Shown here piece after piece: positions 45,837 to 58,224 of a stretch of DNA of 64,000 nucleotides. The notes below the pieces were generated by a model that worked only from the letters and a program-made list of their open reading frames with translations, did not search any database and was not told where the DNA came from. The position numbers and the translations under genes are program-made. Numbering within the stretch: position 1 is the first letter of the stretch; each line of letters opens with the position of its first letter. Origin of the DNA: Daphnia pulex (lineage: Eukaryota; Arthropoda; Branchiopoda; Diplostraca; Daphniidae); the NCBI RefSeq assembly GCF_021134715.1, contig NC_060024.1, positions 12,632,474 to 12,696,473 on the forward strand. The letters are read 5' to 3'.

Positions 45837-47010
45837 TCAACATTTACAAGTATTGGACAAAGGGATGGATGCACAAGACCCATAGAGACAAGCTTGACAG
45901 CGAATGGGATCATGATGAACCGCCAGAGATTTTTTTCTGGGTTGACTGTGTCGAATACGAACGATATTGTAGATATCTTGAGCATTTCTTTGATCACCGT
46001 AATAGGACATGGAAACGTGGCTAGCCAGCAACCTAATGGCATTTTCTATTTCTTCGGGGTACCAAAGTGGAGTCAGAAATTCAGACTAAATAAAAACAAA
46101 CGAATATGAAATTAATTGACCGAAAAACAGGGGGGGGGGGAATTAATTATTACCTCATTGAACGAGTCTGGCTGGTTACAGATGCTACATTTTTGACCAA
46201 ATAATTTGAATAACGCTTCACACAGGACCTGGTCGCCTTGGCGACGGATGCGAAACCAAAATGAGACCTGCCCCTTCATCGACGTCCATCCTCTAGTGCA
46301 CTATAACGACAATTTTAATCAAGATTACAAAACGCCCAGTTCAAACGATTAGAAGAAAATGGAATTACCTTGCACTGGAACCGAACTTTGGCAGAGAAGG
46401 AAGTTGAATGCCACGGCCACTCGACGGATAGCGGAGGAAGTTCTGTGGGTTCCAATGTCCACAGATGTCCGTGTGCGGATACAAACGGGCGAAAGAACCA
46501 GCAAAACGCGCTCTGCCAAAATGTCTCCAAACCACTGTAAACAATTTTAAATGACAATGAGAAAATGCAAGATAAACAAATGGTTAAATAATTTCATACT
46601 AGGGCATCGCATTCCATCCTGGAAGAGGAACTGGCGGCGTGGACGGCGGAGGCAACGACCACTTGATGAGACGGTGGTTAAATTGCACTTGGTTGACTTG
46701 ATGATGGGAAGATTTGTCTTTGCTGCTGGGATAACACGGAAGTTGAATGGGAACCAGCTCTACACTACCCAGTGGAAGAAAAATGCCGCTGACGTGATGA
46801 GAGAACACAGCAAGTTCACTCGAAATTTGAAAAGATTCAACCGATAAGCCACTGTCAGAGGAACTCTCAAATTCGACATCTGTAAATAGAAAAGGTGATT
46901 AGAGTTGAGAATCATTTTTACAAGTTTACAAGCAAATTTTGAAGCAATGCTAACATTTGAATCTAGAGAAAAATACCTGAGAACTCAGTCGAGTGGTGGC
47001 TAAAACTCAT
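45837..47010 (-). CDS. 3CxxC-type zinc-finger protein (RTP/ZAR1-like), 291 aa
   Basis: Exons 47010-46977, 46879-46600, 46534-46369, 46300-46154 and 46085-45837 join in phase. The N-terminal half is Ser-rich then Pro-rich (SLPPPSTPPVPLPGWNAMP). The C-terminal half holds the 3CxxC zinc domain: FSAKVRFQCKCTRGWTSMKG, VSFWFRIRR, LFGQKCSICN, WYPEEIENAIRLL, a basic His-containing stretch (AVHHDPIRCQACLYGSC) and the end NTCKC. Cysteine pairs CKC, CSIC and CQAC with the FGQ-C-x-x-C motif are shared with receptor-transporting proteins and the ZAR1 RNA-binding family. The W-T/S-S-M-K pattern is nearer ZAR1/RTP than any other zinc finger I know. Substrate (membrane receptor or RNA) cannot be told. Confidence 0.75.
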
Positions 47011-47586
47011 ATTGATGGTGAGCTGTAGGAGATTGTCCAGAGAAGATTTTCGGAGTTGATGAAACAACAGAGAAGAACTGAATGAAGTACGATGTCAAAA
47101 ACTCCGTTTATATATCAGAAATCGAAGAGAGAATAACCAATGGGAAGGTGTCGGTGATCATGAAGCACAGTGGACGGCTCCTCCTCAAGACGGATCCCCC
47201 TCTTCCGTTGACTCTTTCCTCCAGCTGGAACCGCAAACAAGGACGTCGCGCGTTACGTCAAACGCTAGTCCCACTGGGACTTTTAGGGATTAAAAGGGTG
47301 GGGGCTGATGAGAAGGTACGGCACACATCATGAGGTGACACTGGACTTTCGCCTCCTTTCGCATGGGCTCCATCAGAATTGCTTTAAAAAAAGCTACTGC
47401 ATCAAGAAAAGACTAAAAAAGTAGAAACAACAAGACTTTATGTTGCCTAATAAATTTTAAAATGCTATTTTGTTTCAGGTAGCTCAGTTGGAATAAACGT
47501 TTCGTCGCCAGTAGAAGACAGACGTTGTCTGCTCAAACGGTAAGGTGTGCACTAACTACATTGATAATATTACCTATGGAAATATC
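47011..47586. other. Spacer between 3CxxC gene and tRNA
   Basis: The promoter side of the 3CxxC gene. It holds one copy of a repeat shared with 48457-48580 and a stray tRNA A-box-like phrase GGTAGCTCAGTTGG at 47478-47491. An 83-codon open frame at 47082-47333 is not supported. Confidence 0.5.
47313..47425 (+). repeat. Dispersed repeat, copy 1
   Basis: Starts GGTACGGCACACATCAT and shares with 48457-48580 the phrases CTGGACTTT, GGGCTCCA-CAG and a purine-rich end. The two copies are diverged (many substitutions and small indels). Confidence 0.5.
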
Positions 47587-47697
47587 CCGTCGGTAGCTCA
47601 GTTGGCAGAGCGGTGGACTGTAGATTCGATTCACGAAAGTTGGCTTCGTGAACAGCAAGTTATCCATAGGTCGCTGGTTCAATTCCGGCCCGACGGA
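47587..47697 (+). tRNA. tRNA-Tyr: tRNA-Tyr (GTA anticodon) with a 38-nt intron
   Basis: Acceptor 5' strand CCGTCGG (47587-47593) pairs with CCGACGG (47690-47696), followed by discriminator A. D arm TAGCTCAGTTGGCAGAGC, anticodon GTA at 47620-47622, T arm GGTTCAATTCC. An intron of 38 nt (47624-47661) sits one base 3' of the anticodon, the standard place, and its centre can fold (TTCACGAA with TTCGTGAA). Nuclear tRNA-Tyr genes of animals normally have such an intron, removed by the tRNA splicing endonuclease. Confidence 0.95.
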
Positions 47698-49500
47698 ATC
47701 CATTTTGATGTCCCTCCCTTTTAACGCAGATCAAACGAAACACAAGAACGAGATTTTTTTATAGCGCTTCTAATCAGAATTATTCCACTAAAGTTAAAAT
47801 TTATACGTTATTGTTTTCGGTACAAAAAAACGGATAATGTGGAAACTTACTTGGAAAAATCAAGAGAAAGGGAGTAAGAGAAATAGTCTATTCAGGAAAG
47901 CGTAGCCGCCGGCAGCAGGTAAATAGAACAACAAGCAATAGCTGGTGGGCATTCGTGACGTATATTCATTGCGGGCGATATGACAGCATTTAATACTCCA
48001 CGTACCAGAGCTGGCTCAGAAGCTCAGAACAATCAATTCATTGTTTTAAGATTTTAAATCCTTACGTTTGACATAGGTAACCGTGCAGCTAAACGGTAGC
48101 TTAGTCATTTTTTGAATTTTTTAAATCGAGATTTCAATGCTGTTAAGTTTATTTTCTCAACTTTATATGATCGATAAAAGTCTTATGTGTCTTCTCTTCA
48201 TTGGGGTTTGTGCAAACTTATGCTAGTGGGTTGCATACAATAATAGTCAATAAACCCTTAAATCGGCTGCGGATGCTCTACTATAGTCATGGGGCGACAC
48301 TTACAGGAAGCGAAGAAGGGTGGCGTAGACTGAAAGAAACATTTTTAAACGCGCGCTTGGACTTATAATATTAAACTCGTGTATCACATTTGCATTATTT
48401 CAGCTTAGATAATTTTTAGTCTAAACGATGCTTTCTTCTTTTGCCATGTGAGAAGAGAACCATACGGCACACATCATTAGAAGATGCTGGACTTTTACTT
48501 CCACCAGCAAGGGCTCCACCAGTATCTCCACCTACTTCAACTAAAAAGACCTACAACATCAACAAAAGACCACTAAGGTACTAAATTAATTTTAATCGTT
48601 TTGAGTCATCGTGTCTGATACGGTCTGATATTTAAAAAATAACAAAAAATTTCTTTGACCATCTAAAACGTTTCGTGTATCAGACACGCGAAACTAGAAG
48701 ATAATTTTTTAAAAGTTTAACTTTTTATAATGTCGCATGTCATAAGTCGTAACGTACATAGTTCTGTTTTTGAATGTGGTCCCGCACTACTTCATTTCGT
48801 TTTTTCATTAATTATTCAGTCAAAATTCCTTTTTATCGCTGAGATTTATGTTTGGTTTCCTCTAACAACTCCTCTGTTTTTTTCTTGAATTTTAAAATTA
48901 GTTTGAACTAGTTGAAAATGAAAATTAAAGAATTATAGAAAACAAAAAAACCCCTGACGCTGACTGGCCTGCAACTGCCAGAAAACGAAACACTTCCAGT
49001 ATTTACATCTCGAAAAGAAAGAACGATAGATTATGCTCGTAAATCAGATTCCCGAACGTGATCTTGACGTTGCTGCGTATTTTTGCTATATTGTGTAGCG
49101 CCAATGGACACCTATCCATTACATTTTGTTTCACATTTCCCAGACTAGAGCAATGAGAGCTATTCGATCTGCTAATATTTGAGTCTTGTGGTCGACCACA
49201 AAACATTTTTCGTTACCCTCCCTCCTATTTATCGGGTTAACACTTTCATGTCGACGGTGATCGCGCGATGAGTCCCGTCCTCCTCTTTCCCACGGACTGA
49301 TCGCTTTGTTGTCCGAACAGCCCGATCACAGACCAGCAGTTTGAAGATCAGTGAGCGTTTACCTTTCGAACTGTGAACATCTTTTCGGTTTTTCTTCCGT
49401 TCCCGTGTTCGTTAAGTTTCAGAGGAAGAAGACGGACAAATTGTGTGACCGTTTACGGCTTTAAATTTAGCGGCAATTTTCGTGTGGACAGAAAAACAAA
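47698..49500. other. Intergenic upstream of ZNFX1
   Basis: AT-rich, no supported gene. It holds the second copy of the dispersed repeat. The last 300 bp is more GC-rich and should be the ZNFX1 promoter and 5' UTR; no TATA box. Confidence 0.5.
48457..48580 (+). repeat. Dispersed repeat, copy 2
   Basis: Starts CATACGGCACACATCATTAG and aligns loosely with 47313-47425 on the same strand. Origin unknown. Confidence 0.5.
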
Positions 49501-52500
49501 ATGTCTGAATTGTTAATTGATCCACCAGACGATGTTACGAAATGGAACATTGTGCCTAGTCAGCGTGACATTTTGCGGTCTGATGAAGTCTTCCTTCGGC
49601 CCAATTTTGTAGGCCGATCTTATCCGGATCTGGAAACGTACGTGGACGTACAATTTCGTCTCCTGGCAGAAGATTTTGTGCAGCCGCTTCGACATGGAGT
49701 AGCAAAATTACTCTCGGGAAAATTTCAACCTCGAGATGTTCAGGAATTGCGAATATATGAAAATGTCACCTTTAAACGAGGCGGACTTGTCCAAGATCGA
49801 CGAAGGGTGGTTCCGGAGCGGGAATCATCATGGCGTATCTACACTGTTAATTTTAAGCAGCTACCGAGAGTCAACTGGATCACAAGTCGGAGACTCATTC
49901 ATGGATCGCTCGTTTGTCTTTGGGATCCAACATCAAATGATCTCATCGTAGCCAGCGTTGCACACAGGTTTAACTTCATATTAAAATTTTATTTGATTAT
50001 TTTTAATTTTAACTTTTTAATTTTGTCTGCCATCCAGTCACCCACAGGAATTGGTTAGAGGCCAAGTTATGTTAGCGATTGAATCCTTAGATGAGCCAGA
50101 CCACTTCCTCAAGAAGGTATGTTTAATTTGTTGTTTGATATCTAGCTAATTCTTTTATTCATTTCATGCATTTGTTTGATTAGACGTACATCATGTTAGA
50201 AGCAGTGATATTCTTTGAGCCTTATCGAGCTGTGCTTCAAGTACTGCAGAAGTTTACCAAGGATTCTTTCCCAATGCTTCCCTATTTCCTTGGCACCCAG
50301 ACGGATCACACGCCTCCGTCTTATCTAACACAGTTGTTTACTTACGTCCTGCCCAACAGTGAAGGCTCGTCTCTAGGCATTGAAAACCTGGCTGATTTTT
50401 CTGCGTGGCCAAATGCAAACAAATTAGGCTTAGACAAGAGGCAACACGAAGCTCTGTACACGGCTCTTACCAGCCGAGTGGCTTTGATTCAAGGGCCACC
50501 TGGAACCGGGAAGACTTTCTTAGCCCTCCGAATTCTACAAACGTTGCTGGCCAATAAAAGCTTTTGGCAAGGAACAAATTATGGAGAACAAAGTGCAAAA
50601 TTGCAAATTTCTACGCGCGGAATTAGTAGTAGGCGCCAAAATTGGCACGTTAAAAACAAAATTTTCTGGGAGAACTACTGGGGAGATTGGCGCGACGATC
50701 GAGCCCCTGTTGTTGTCATCTGCTTTACGGTACGGTATCTAATGAGTACATATCATGGAAATGTGTTTTTTATAATCTTTTTAATTGGTTTAGAATCATG
50801 CCCTCGATCAATTTTTGGAAGGTGTCCTTCGTTCGACCGATAAAATAATAAGAATTGGAAGCCAATCCAAATCGCCCATCTTGGAGAATTTCTCTTTGCT
50901 GAAAGTGAAATCCAAAGTCAGGGAGGCTCAGAATAACGGACCGTATTCAGAGACCAACTATCTTTATTATTTTCACAAAATGAAAAAGGTATCATTCAAA
51001 TAATTTATGGAAATCGTAATTCGCAGTATTAAAATCAAATTTTTTATTTTAGCTTCGAGTCAATATGGAGATGCAAATTGGTTTCATCCAACAAAATATT
51101 CGCAAAACTTATTCTGAGATCTTCCAAATCGCTGACCTGAAACGACGAGGTGTCATCAGCGCTGAAATTTGCGATGTCTTTGAGAAAGCCGAAAGACATT
51201 GGGTCAAGCGCAAACGTAAAGAAAATGTTCTGGAATGGTGGTTAGGCTGGAATAACCACCGGCAACTTCTCAAAGTATTCCGAGAGACGCGAATGGAAAA
51301 TCGAAACCAAATGTGTGAAGTGTTCGCTGTCATTACGGCGGATAAAAGCGATTCAGCCGATGATCAACATCTAGAAGACAATTGTGAAGAATCCGATTTG
51401 ACCGCTATTGACTCAGTTGAGGACATTTTTATAGATGACGAAGACTTTCAAGAAGAGCTTCGTGTAGCGCAAGAAAAAACGAAATTAAAAACTACGCCTG
51501 ATGAAGGCTCTGAGAAAAAAGACCCAAAATTACATTTTGACAAGACGGCAGTAACTTTAGAAGAGGGAACGCTCATCGATTTTGCAAACAATCAATTGCA
51601 CCGAATGGAGTTCGTTCGGGATTTACTTTCAAAGATCCCAAACGATGCCGGTCTAGAGAAGAGTTTTCATGGCAGCCAAATCACGACCATGCCCTTAAGA
51701 CAGCGTTGGATGTTGTTTGGAAAATGGAAACGTGTCTATCGGGAAATGATTGAAATGGATCTGCGCAAATCTAAAGAAGAATACGAGTCGCAAATCAAAG
51801 AGTACAATCAACTCAAAGGCCAAGCCCTAGCAGCCCTTTGTCGAACTGCGGACGTCATCGGCATGACAACCACCGGAGCAGCCAAAAACCGCTTGCTACT
51901 GGAGTCACTTAAAGCGAAAATTGGTACGTATTTTTTTTTTTTTTTACATTCACTCGTTAACTTTTATTTATTGACGGTGTTGTTTCTGTTCAGTTATAGT
52001 AGAAGAAGCAGCCGAAGTGCTTGAAACGCATATTGTGTGTTCACTGACACCTGATTGCCAGCAACTGATTATGATTGGTAAGGTTTAAATTTCATTTAAC
52101 TACTAGCAAAGCTTAATATTTGGTTTGGATGATTAGGGGACCACCAGCAGCTACGACCGTCGGTAAACGTGTACGATCTAGCGAAAAAATATCAACTGGA
52201 TGTGTCTTTATTTGAACGTCTCATCTTGGGCGGCCTAAAAGCTGTTAGACTGGGCGTCCAGCACCGAATGCGACCCGAAGTAGTGCGACTCATCGTTCCT
52301 GCCATCTACGAAGAATTGGAAAATCACTCTACCGTCTACGATCACCCCCATGTTCCGGGAATGCAGCATGATGTATGATCAGCAATAATTTATGATAACC
52401 TTTGTTATTCTAATTCTTTTATTACGTCAAATTTTAGGTCTTCTTTTACCATCACAAGTATCCGGAGCAGGAAGACGGAAGTAGCTTTTACAATCGTCAT

Positions 52501-55500
52501 GAAGTCGATATGTCTCTCCGATTGGCTATTTATCTCATCCGTGAACAGAAAATCTCTCCCCAACAAATAACCATCTTAGCCACATACACCGCCCAGCTTC
52601 ATCAGTTTTTGAATTCGCGCAAATCTTACGCATTACTGGCGGATGTCCGTATAACGGTCGTCGATAATTTCCAGGGTGAAGAAAACGATGTCATTATTCT
52701 TTCGCTGGTGCGAAATAACAGCCGGAATTCTGTCGGCTTCCTCCGCACTGCTAATCGCGTTTGTGTAGCATTGTCTCGTGCCCGAAACGGCCTCTACATT
52801 CTCGGGAATATTCGTATGCTAGCTACTGCAAGCCCTGTCTGGGCTGACATGGAAAAAGTGTTGAAAGAACACGACCAAATCGGCGAGGAGATTCCACTGC
52901 GATGTGACCGCCACCATGACATCGTCCGTAAAGTAAGCACCAATCGTTGAAATTGTTATTAGTTTTCAGTTAATCCAATTTTATGTTTTTTCCGCAGGTC
53001 AAACGGTCCAGTGATTTCCCTATTGGATCGTTTTGTCGCGAGTTGTGCGGCGCAGAGCTTCAGTGCGACCACCTTTGCAAAATCATCTGTCACCCGGATG
53101 AACTACATACAAGCAGTTGTCCCGAAATAATCACCAAACTATTGGCCTGCGGACATAGCTATTCTGGGCCCTGCTCAAGAAATTCCGAAAAGGTGTCCTG
53201 CCAAGAGATTGTGATCGTGACTAAGGAGCCGTGCATGCACGAACTTAAAATTCCATGTTCCAAGCTACAAAAAGGCGAGTTCCCAGGCTGTCCTTTCCCG
53301 GAGATGAAGAAACTTCCTTGCGGACACATCCAGCAGCTTCCGTGCTCTACGCCGCTTGATGCCTCTCTCTGTGATACGCAAGTGGAGTTTGAGATGTCGT
53401 GCTCGCACCTGAAAACAATTCGATGCGGTTTGCCAGCAGACGATCGACAAAAGCTAGCTGCTTACTGTACGGAGCTTGTCCGTAAGAAACTTTTATGTGG
53501 CCATCCGAAATGGATGAAATGCAACGAAGATCCGACGGAATTGGACTGTGGCGTTGACGCTGAACGTCTTCTGGATTGTGGGCATCTTTTCCAGTATGCT
53601 TGCCCCGGGAAATCCATGGATGCATTTATTTTATCTTGTGAGCGCACTGTCGATCAACAAATGCCATGTGGCCATACGCAGAAAATTACGTGTTCTAAAC
53701 CGCTTACACGATGCCTTCAAGAAATCGTCCGAGTTCTCGAATGTGGGCACAGCGTTAAAAGCGCGTGCTGGAACACTACACCAACCTGTACGGCGATTGC
53801 AGAGAAGACATTGGCGTGCGGCCACCAGCAGTCTGTCCAATGCAATATCGACTCGGTTGTTTGCATCGAACTGGCCAAAATTCCTCATCCCGTTTGTTCG
53901 CATTTACAATTCGTTCCTTGTTTGATGACCAAAGATGAAACTTATTTGCGCAACTTGAAATGCAAAACGGAGGCATTGAAAATGCTAAACTGTGGGCACG
54001 AAGTTCTGTTTCCTTGTTCCCAGGACATCGATGAAAACCTTGTCTGTACTTCCTCGATTAGTTTTACGCTTCCGTGTAACCATACGGTCAAAATTCCATG
54101 CATTTCGAGTGACAGCACGAAAAGAGAAATACAGAAAAAGGAGAAATGCAAAGCGAAATGCAGAGCCCCTCTTGATTGTGGCCATTGTTGTTTGCTGCGT
54201 TGTCACGACCAGACAATTGCACATGTTTGCAATCAAATAGTTTCAAAACAACTGGAATGCGGTCATTATATGGTTGGTATTTTTATTCCTTTTCCACAAC
54301 AACTTTACAAATCTGATTATAAAGAAGATGTTTAATTTCTAGGAAATGCCATGTTCCTGCCAACCGTTCGAGGTAGTCTGTCGAGAAGCCGTCTCCGTTC
54401 AACGTGCTTGCCGTCATGCGTGGATGACCGAATGTGATACTTATAGGTCTTCGAAAGACGTGCCCGTCTGTCGTGAACTAATAATGAAAAAATTGCCGTG
54501 TAATCATTCGGCCAAGGTGGAATGTTCCGCATCGACTGACGAAATTTTCTGCAACGAGAAATGCGAACATGTCCTTGCTTGTCAACACAGTGTACCTACT
54601 AGATGTGGAGTCTCGCTGAATAAGAAGCAATTGCTGACCTGCCCTATAAAAGAACTGAAAAAATTGCCGTGCGGTCACATCTACACATTCGATTGTGGAT
54701 CCTATGAAGCTAGCATACATCTAGATAGCTTTTACTGCAGGTAATCAAATTTCAACTGTGACACAGAGGCAAGTTTGATTTAATTTTTATGTTTTTAGGG
54801 TTATGGTGGAGAAGGAGGTCCCGAAATGCGGTCATAAAGTCACGATTGAGTGTGGAAAGCAAGTGTCCAAATACGACTGCCAACAAGAAGTCGAGCTGGA
54901 ACACATAAGTCTTTCTTGTGGTCATTATTTACGAGGGAACTGTCGACTTCGTTATGCTGGTATAACTTTTAATCAGACATAATTTATCTGGTTGATAGTT
55001 TAACTTTTTTTGGTTTGCAGATAAAACTGCCATTGTGGAAGCTACGATGAAAGCGGCAAAGTGTATTGGTCGTTGCGGAGCAAAACTCGCTTGCGGTCAC
55101 CAATGTACCGCTCGCTGTCACGAATGCCAGGCGAGCGGACTCCATTCAGTCTGCACTCAGCGTTGTAATCGTGCTCTTATATGCGGGCATATGTACGTGA
55201 TAATTTTAATTTCGTAATGTACTTCAAATTACAATCAAATTACTCTTTGTAGGTGTGAAGCCAAATGCACTAAAGTGTGCCCTCCGTGCAAGAAACCTTG
55301 CGGATACCAATGCTCACATCAAAAGTGTTCAGCATCATGTGGCGATGAATGTTCCATGTGCATGGTAACGTCTTTTAAAGTTTGCATTGTAGTAAAATTC
55401 CTAATAGTAATTTGTTTCAACAGAAAACCTGTGGCTGGAAATGCCAGCACGCGAAATGCAGTCATCCTTGTTACGAATTTTGCAATCGGGAGCCATGTGA

Positions 55501-56626
55501 CGAGCCTTGTCACAAAACCTTACCTTGTGGACATCGATGTGACAGTGTCTGCGGTGAAAATTGCCCGCCAAAATGTTTGTCTTGTTCTGGTAAAAAAATA
55601 CCAAACTTCAATCAGAGATCCAGGTAAAAACAGTTAGACAAAGTCGTGTTTAAAGCTTATCGAAATGCTATAATCCTTTTAATGCCCAGGTACATTTATC
55701 TGGAATGCGACCACTGGATCAAATTGAAGGAAATGGACGAGTGGGTGAATCGAAAGGATGAGAGTGAAGAGCCCATCCGCCAAATCCGTTTCCCTTCGTG
55801 TCCGCAGTGCGGAAAGGCGATCCGACAGTGTTTCCGCTATGGTGACCAAATCAAAGCCTTTTATTTGGATTTGATTGGCGTAAAATGGGTCTTTGTCAAG
55901 GACGACACGATCCGCATTGTCGAAAAAATCAAGCAAGCACTGAACAAATGGAAACCGCAAATAGCGGAAACAGAAGATGACGACCGCATCAAGTCAACTT
56001 TTTTTCGTCTAGAGTGTCGTTCTAAGTGCAACACTTTGAGTAGCGATCAACGTTGGGACCTGATTTATCGGATTCATTTAATCTACCTAATGTCTTGCAT
56101 GCGCAACGATTCAAAGAAGAAATACGCGATGAAAAAGAATGGGAAAAAAGAAGAATTTAATCTAAACGAGTCATCAGTGGAACACATTCTGTGCGAGATT
56201 TCCAGCGCATTCCTTTACATGGAGAAAAATTCGAATTCGGGCTTTGGTTACTATTTCGACTTGTTCGTTGCGTTGAAACGGCTGGATTTGTATCGACAAT
56301 ACTACGCTGTCAATTCCCTGTCGGAAAGACTCCCGAAATCTAATCGCGTCAATCAAAAGCAACTGGAGAAAGTCGCCCATCTTCTAAACAACAATCAAAG
56401 ATTGACCGATGCTGAAGAAAATTTTCTTGTCAATTGGTTCGAAGAAAAATCGGCTTTTTACGGGATTAATTTGACCAGTTCAATGAGTTCATTCAATCGT
56501 GCTAACGTCCAGCTCGTACAACGTCTAGACATGAGCAATGATACGTGGTACAAGTGCACTCTATCTTTTTGTGAGGCTGTCTTCTCTAAAACTTGCGACA
56601 AAAAATGTCCCGAATGCTTGGACTGA
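49501..56626 (+). CDS. ZNFX1: NFX1-type zinc finger-containing protein 1 homologue (helicase), 2075 aa
   Basis: SF1 RNA helicase with a zinc-finger tail; relatives act in small-RNA inheritance (nematode) and antiviral RNA sensing (vertebrates). Fifteen exons: 49501-49967, 50038-50116, 50184-50729, 50794-50988, 51053-51923, 51994-52077, 52137-52372, 52438-52932, 52998-54272, 54343-54740, 54799-54959, 55021-55192, 55253-55364, 55424-55623, 55690-56626. Walker A GPPGTGKT; an acidic insertion ([12 protein letters not shown]); Walker [12 protein letters not shown]; motif [12 protein letters not shown]; motif IV QHRMRPE; motif [15 protein letters not shown]; motif [13 protein letters not shown]. 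Then many cysteine-rich CGH repeats ([32 protein letters not shown]). The tail is cysteine-poor with one C-P-x-C pair. The start has a good context (AAAACAAAATG). No frame break; length matches human ZNFX1 (about 1900 residues). Confidence 0.95.
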
Positions 56627-57358
56627 TTGGCTTGATTCAGTTAAGTTTTCTTTATTGTTTAAGTTGTTTAAAACTGCGGCAGTTCCATTTGCGTCATGTT
56701 TCATCATTTGCTGCTCATTTTAAGCGCTTTAAGTCTACCAAGATAATCGAATACAGATATTTTGATGAACCTTTGTTTATTGATCGACATTTGTGGAAGT
56801 GGGCGATGAGTTTGAGTAAAAATTTCAGGACTTCGTATAAGCGTCGCCGATGCCCAACGACGAACTGATCGTGCGATTAAGAATGTCGTGTCTGGACCTG
56901 ACAAGCATGAAATATACGATTGGATTGGATACAAGGACCGACTTTTAAGGAGATGTTGCCCCTATGGAGTGATCCTGTTCCTAGGTAATAGGATTTTTTA
57001 ACAATTGAATTTCTTTTCTCGAGGCTTTTCGCTTTCTTTGGGCATGGTATTGTTAATCGATCTAGCTGTTTAGTTCAGTTTCTTTTTGGTAAATTGTCCA
57101 TTGGAGTTAAGGTTACATTTCACGACACGAGCAGTGGTTTTTAGTCATTTAAATTATACAGCCAAGTAGCCTTCAGTTGCAGCCATTGCTGGGAAATCAA
57201 TTCAATAGCAAGAATTATGTCTTTGAAAAATTTAAAAGAAAACAATCGATGTCTATATATCAGACCACCGCTGTATCAGTTGCTTAAGAAAGATTCGATG
57301 GGCTACGACGTGTAGGATTCATCTATACTCGCGAATCGACAAGAACTTCACAAACGTA
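56627..57358. other. 3' UTR of ZNFX1 and intergenic sequence
   Basis: No second gene visible. A minus-strand open frame at 56704-56934 has no motif and is taken as chance. Confidence 0.5.
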
Positions 57359-58224
57359 GGGGAGACTGGAGTAAAACGGGACGGTTTTTGTTTTCCCCCT
57401 ATATCTCCCAAACTAATTATTGAATTTCTTTAAAATTTTGTTTTTATGTATTCCATATTGTAATGAACCCCCCATATTTTTTATATAATTTTATAATGAA
57501 CCATTTCCCCATAAAATACCTTTAAAGTTTCCTCAGATTTGTGGGAGGGGCCTATTTTGGGGGGTAATTGAGGACACTGGGGTGGGTGATGAGGGACGTC
57601 CTCCGTTTTCGCCTTAAAATTCATCAATAAAATTAAAAAAAATTGAAAAAGTGTTCCACTGCATATACTCTTTGAGTTTATAAATGTTTCAAATTGATTA
57701 TTGTGTTAATGAACCTTTTTTCTTATAAATACAAAAACCCTTATGGAGCAGTAGGACATCCTGCGTTGCTAGGTAACGAAATCGAGCCTCTTAAAAATGC
57801 TGTACGCTGATTGGTCCGTAACTGTCCCAAATTAGCCAAAAACAGCTGTCCCGATATCCCGGTTTAGACACTTTTTTTTAAAAGTTCATACTGTCTAAAC
57901 TAATCGATCTAAAATTATAATTTCTGTTTTAAACGATCAAGAAATGAATCAGCTTCATTTCCATATTAAATTTACATGCCATTAGCGTTTATTTGTTTCT
58001 TCAAACATAAAATGGCGGAGACAAAAATTTCTAAAAAAAAAACGTTTTTTTTGTTTTGTCAATAACTCATGCAGTTATTGACAAAAACCAACCAAATTTC
58101 ATGCCAAATTAGATTATACAGATTTACATAACATACTAAAAAATTTTACAGTTTTATTAACATCTACTATTTTTCCCCCCACTGTCCCTTTTGACCCGGT
58201 GTCCCGTTTTACTCCAGTCTCCCC
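57359..58224. mobile_element. MITE of 866 bp with TA target duplication
   Basis: Ends GGGGAGACTGGAGTAAAACG (left) and its reverse complement (right) give terminal repeats of about 24 bp. TA flanks both (57357-57358 and 58225-58226). The AT-rich interior has no open frame. It is unrelated in sequence to the two foldback elements, although the TA target is shared. Confidence 0.85.

Noticed and set aside
47082-47333. 83-codon open frame upstream of the tRNA
   Set aside because: It overlaps the 3CxxC promoter side and the dispersed repeat; the second repeat copy does not keep the frame.
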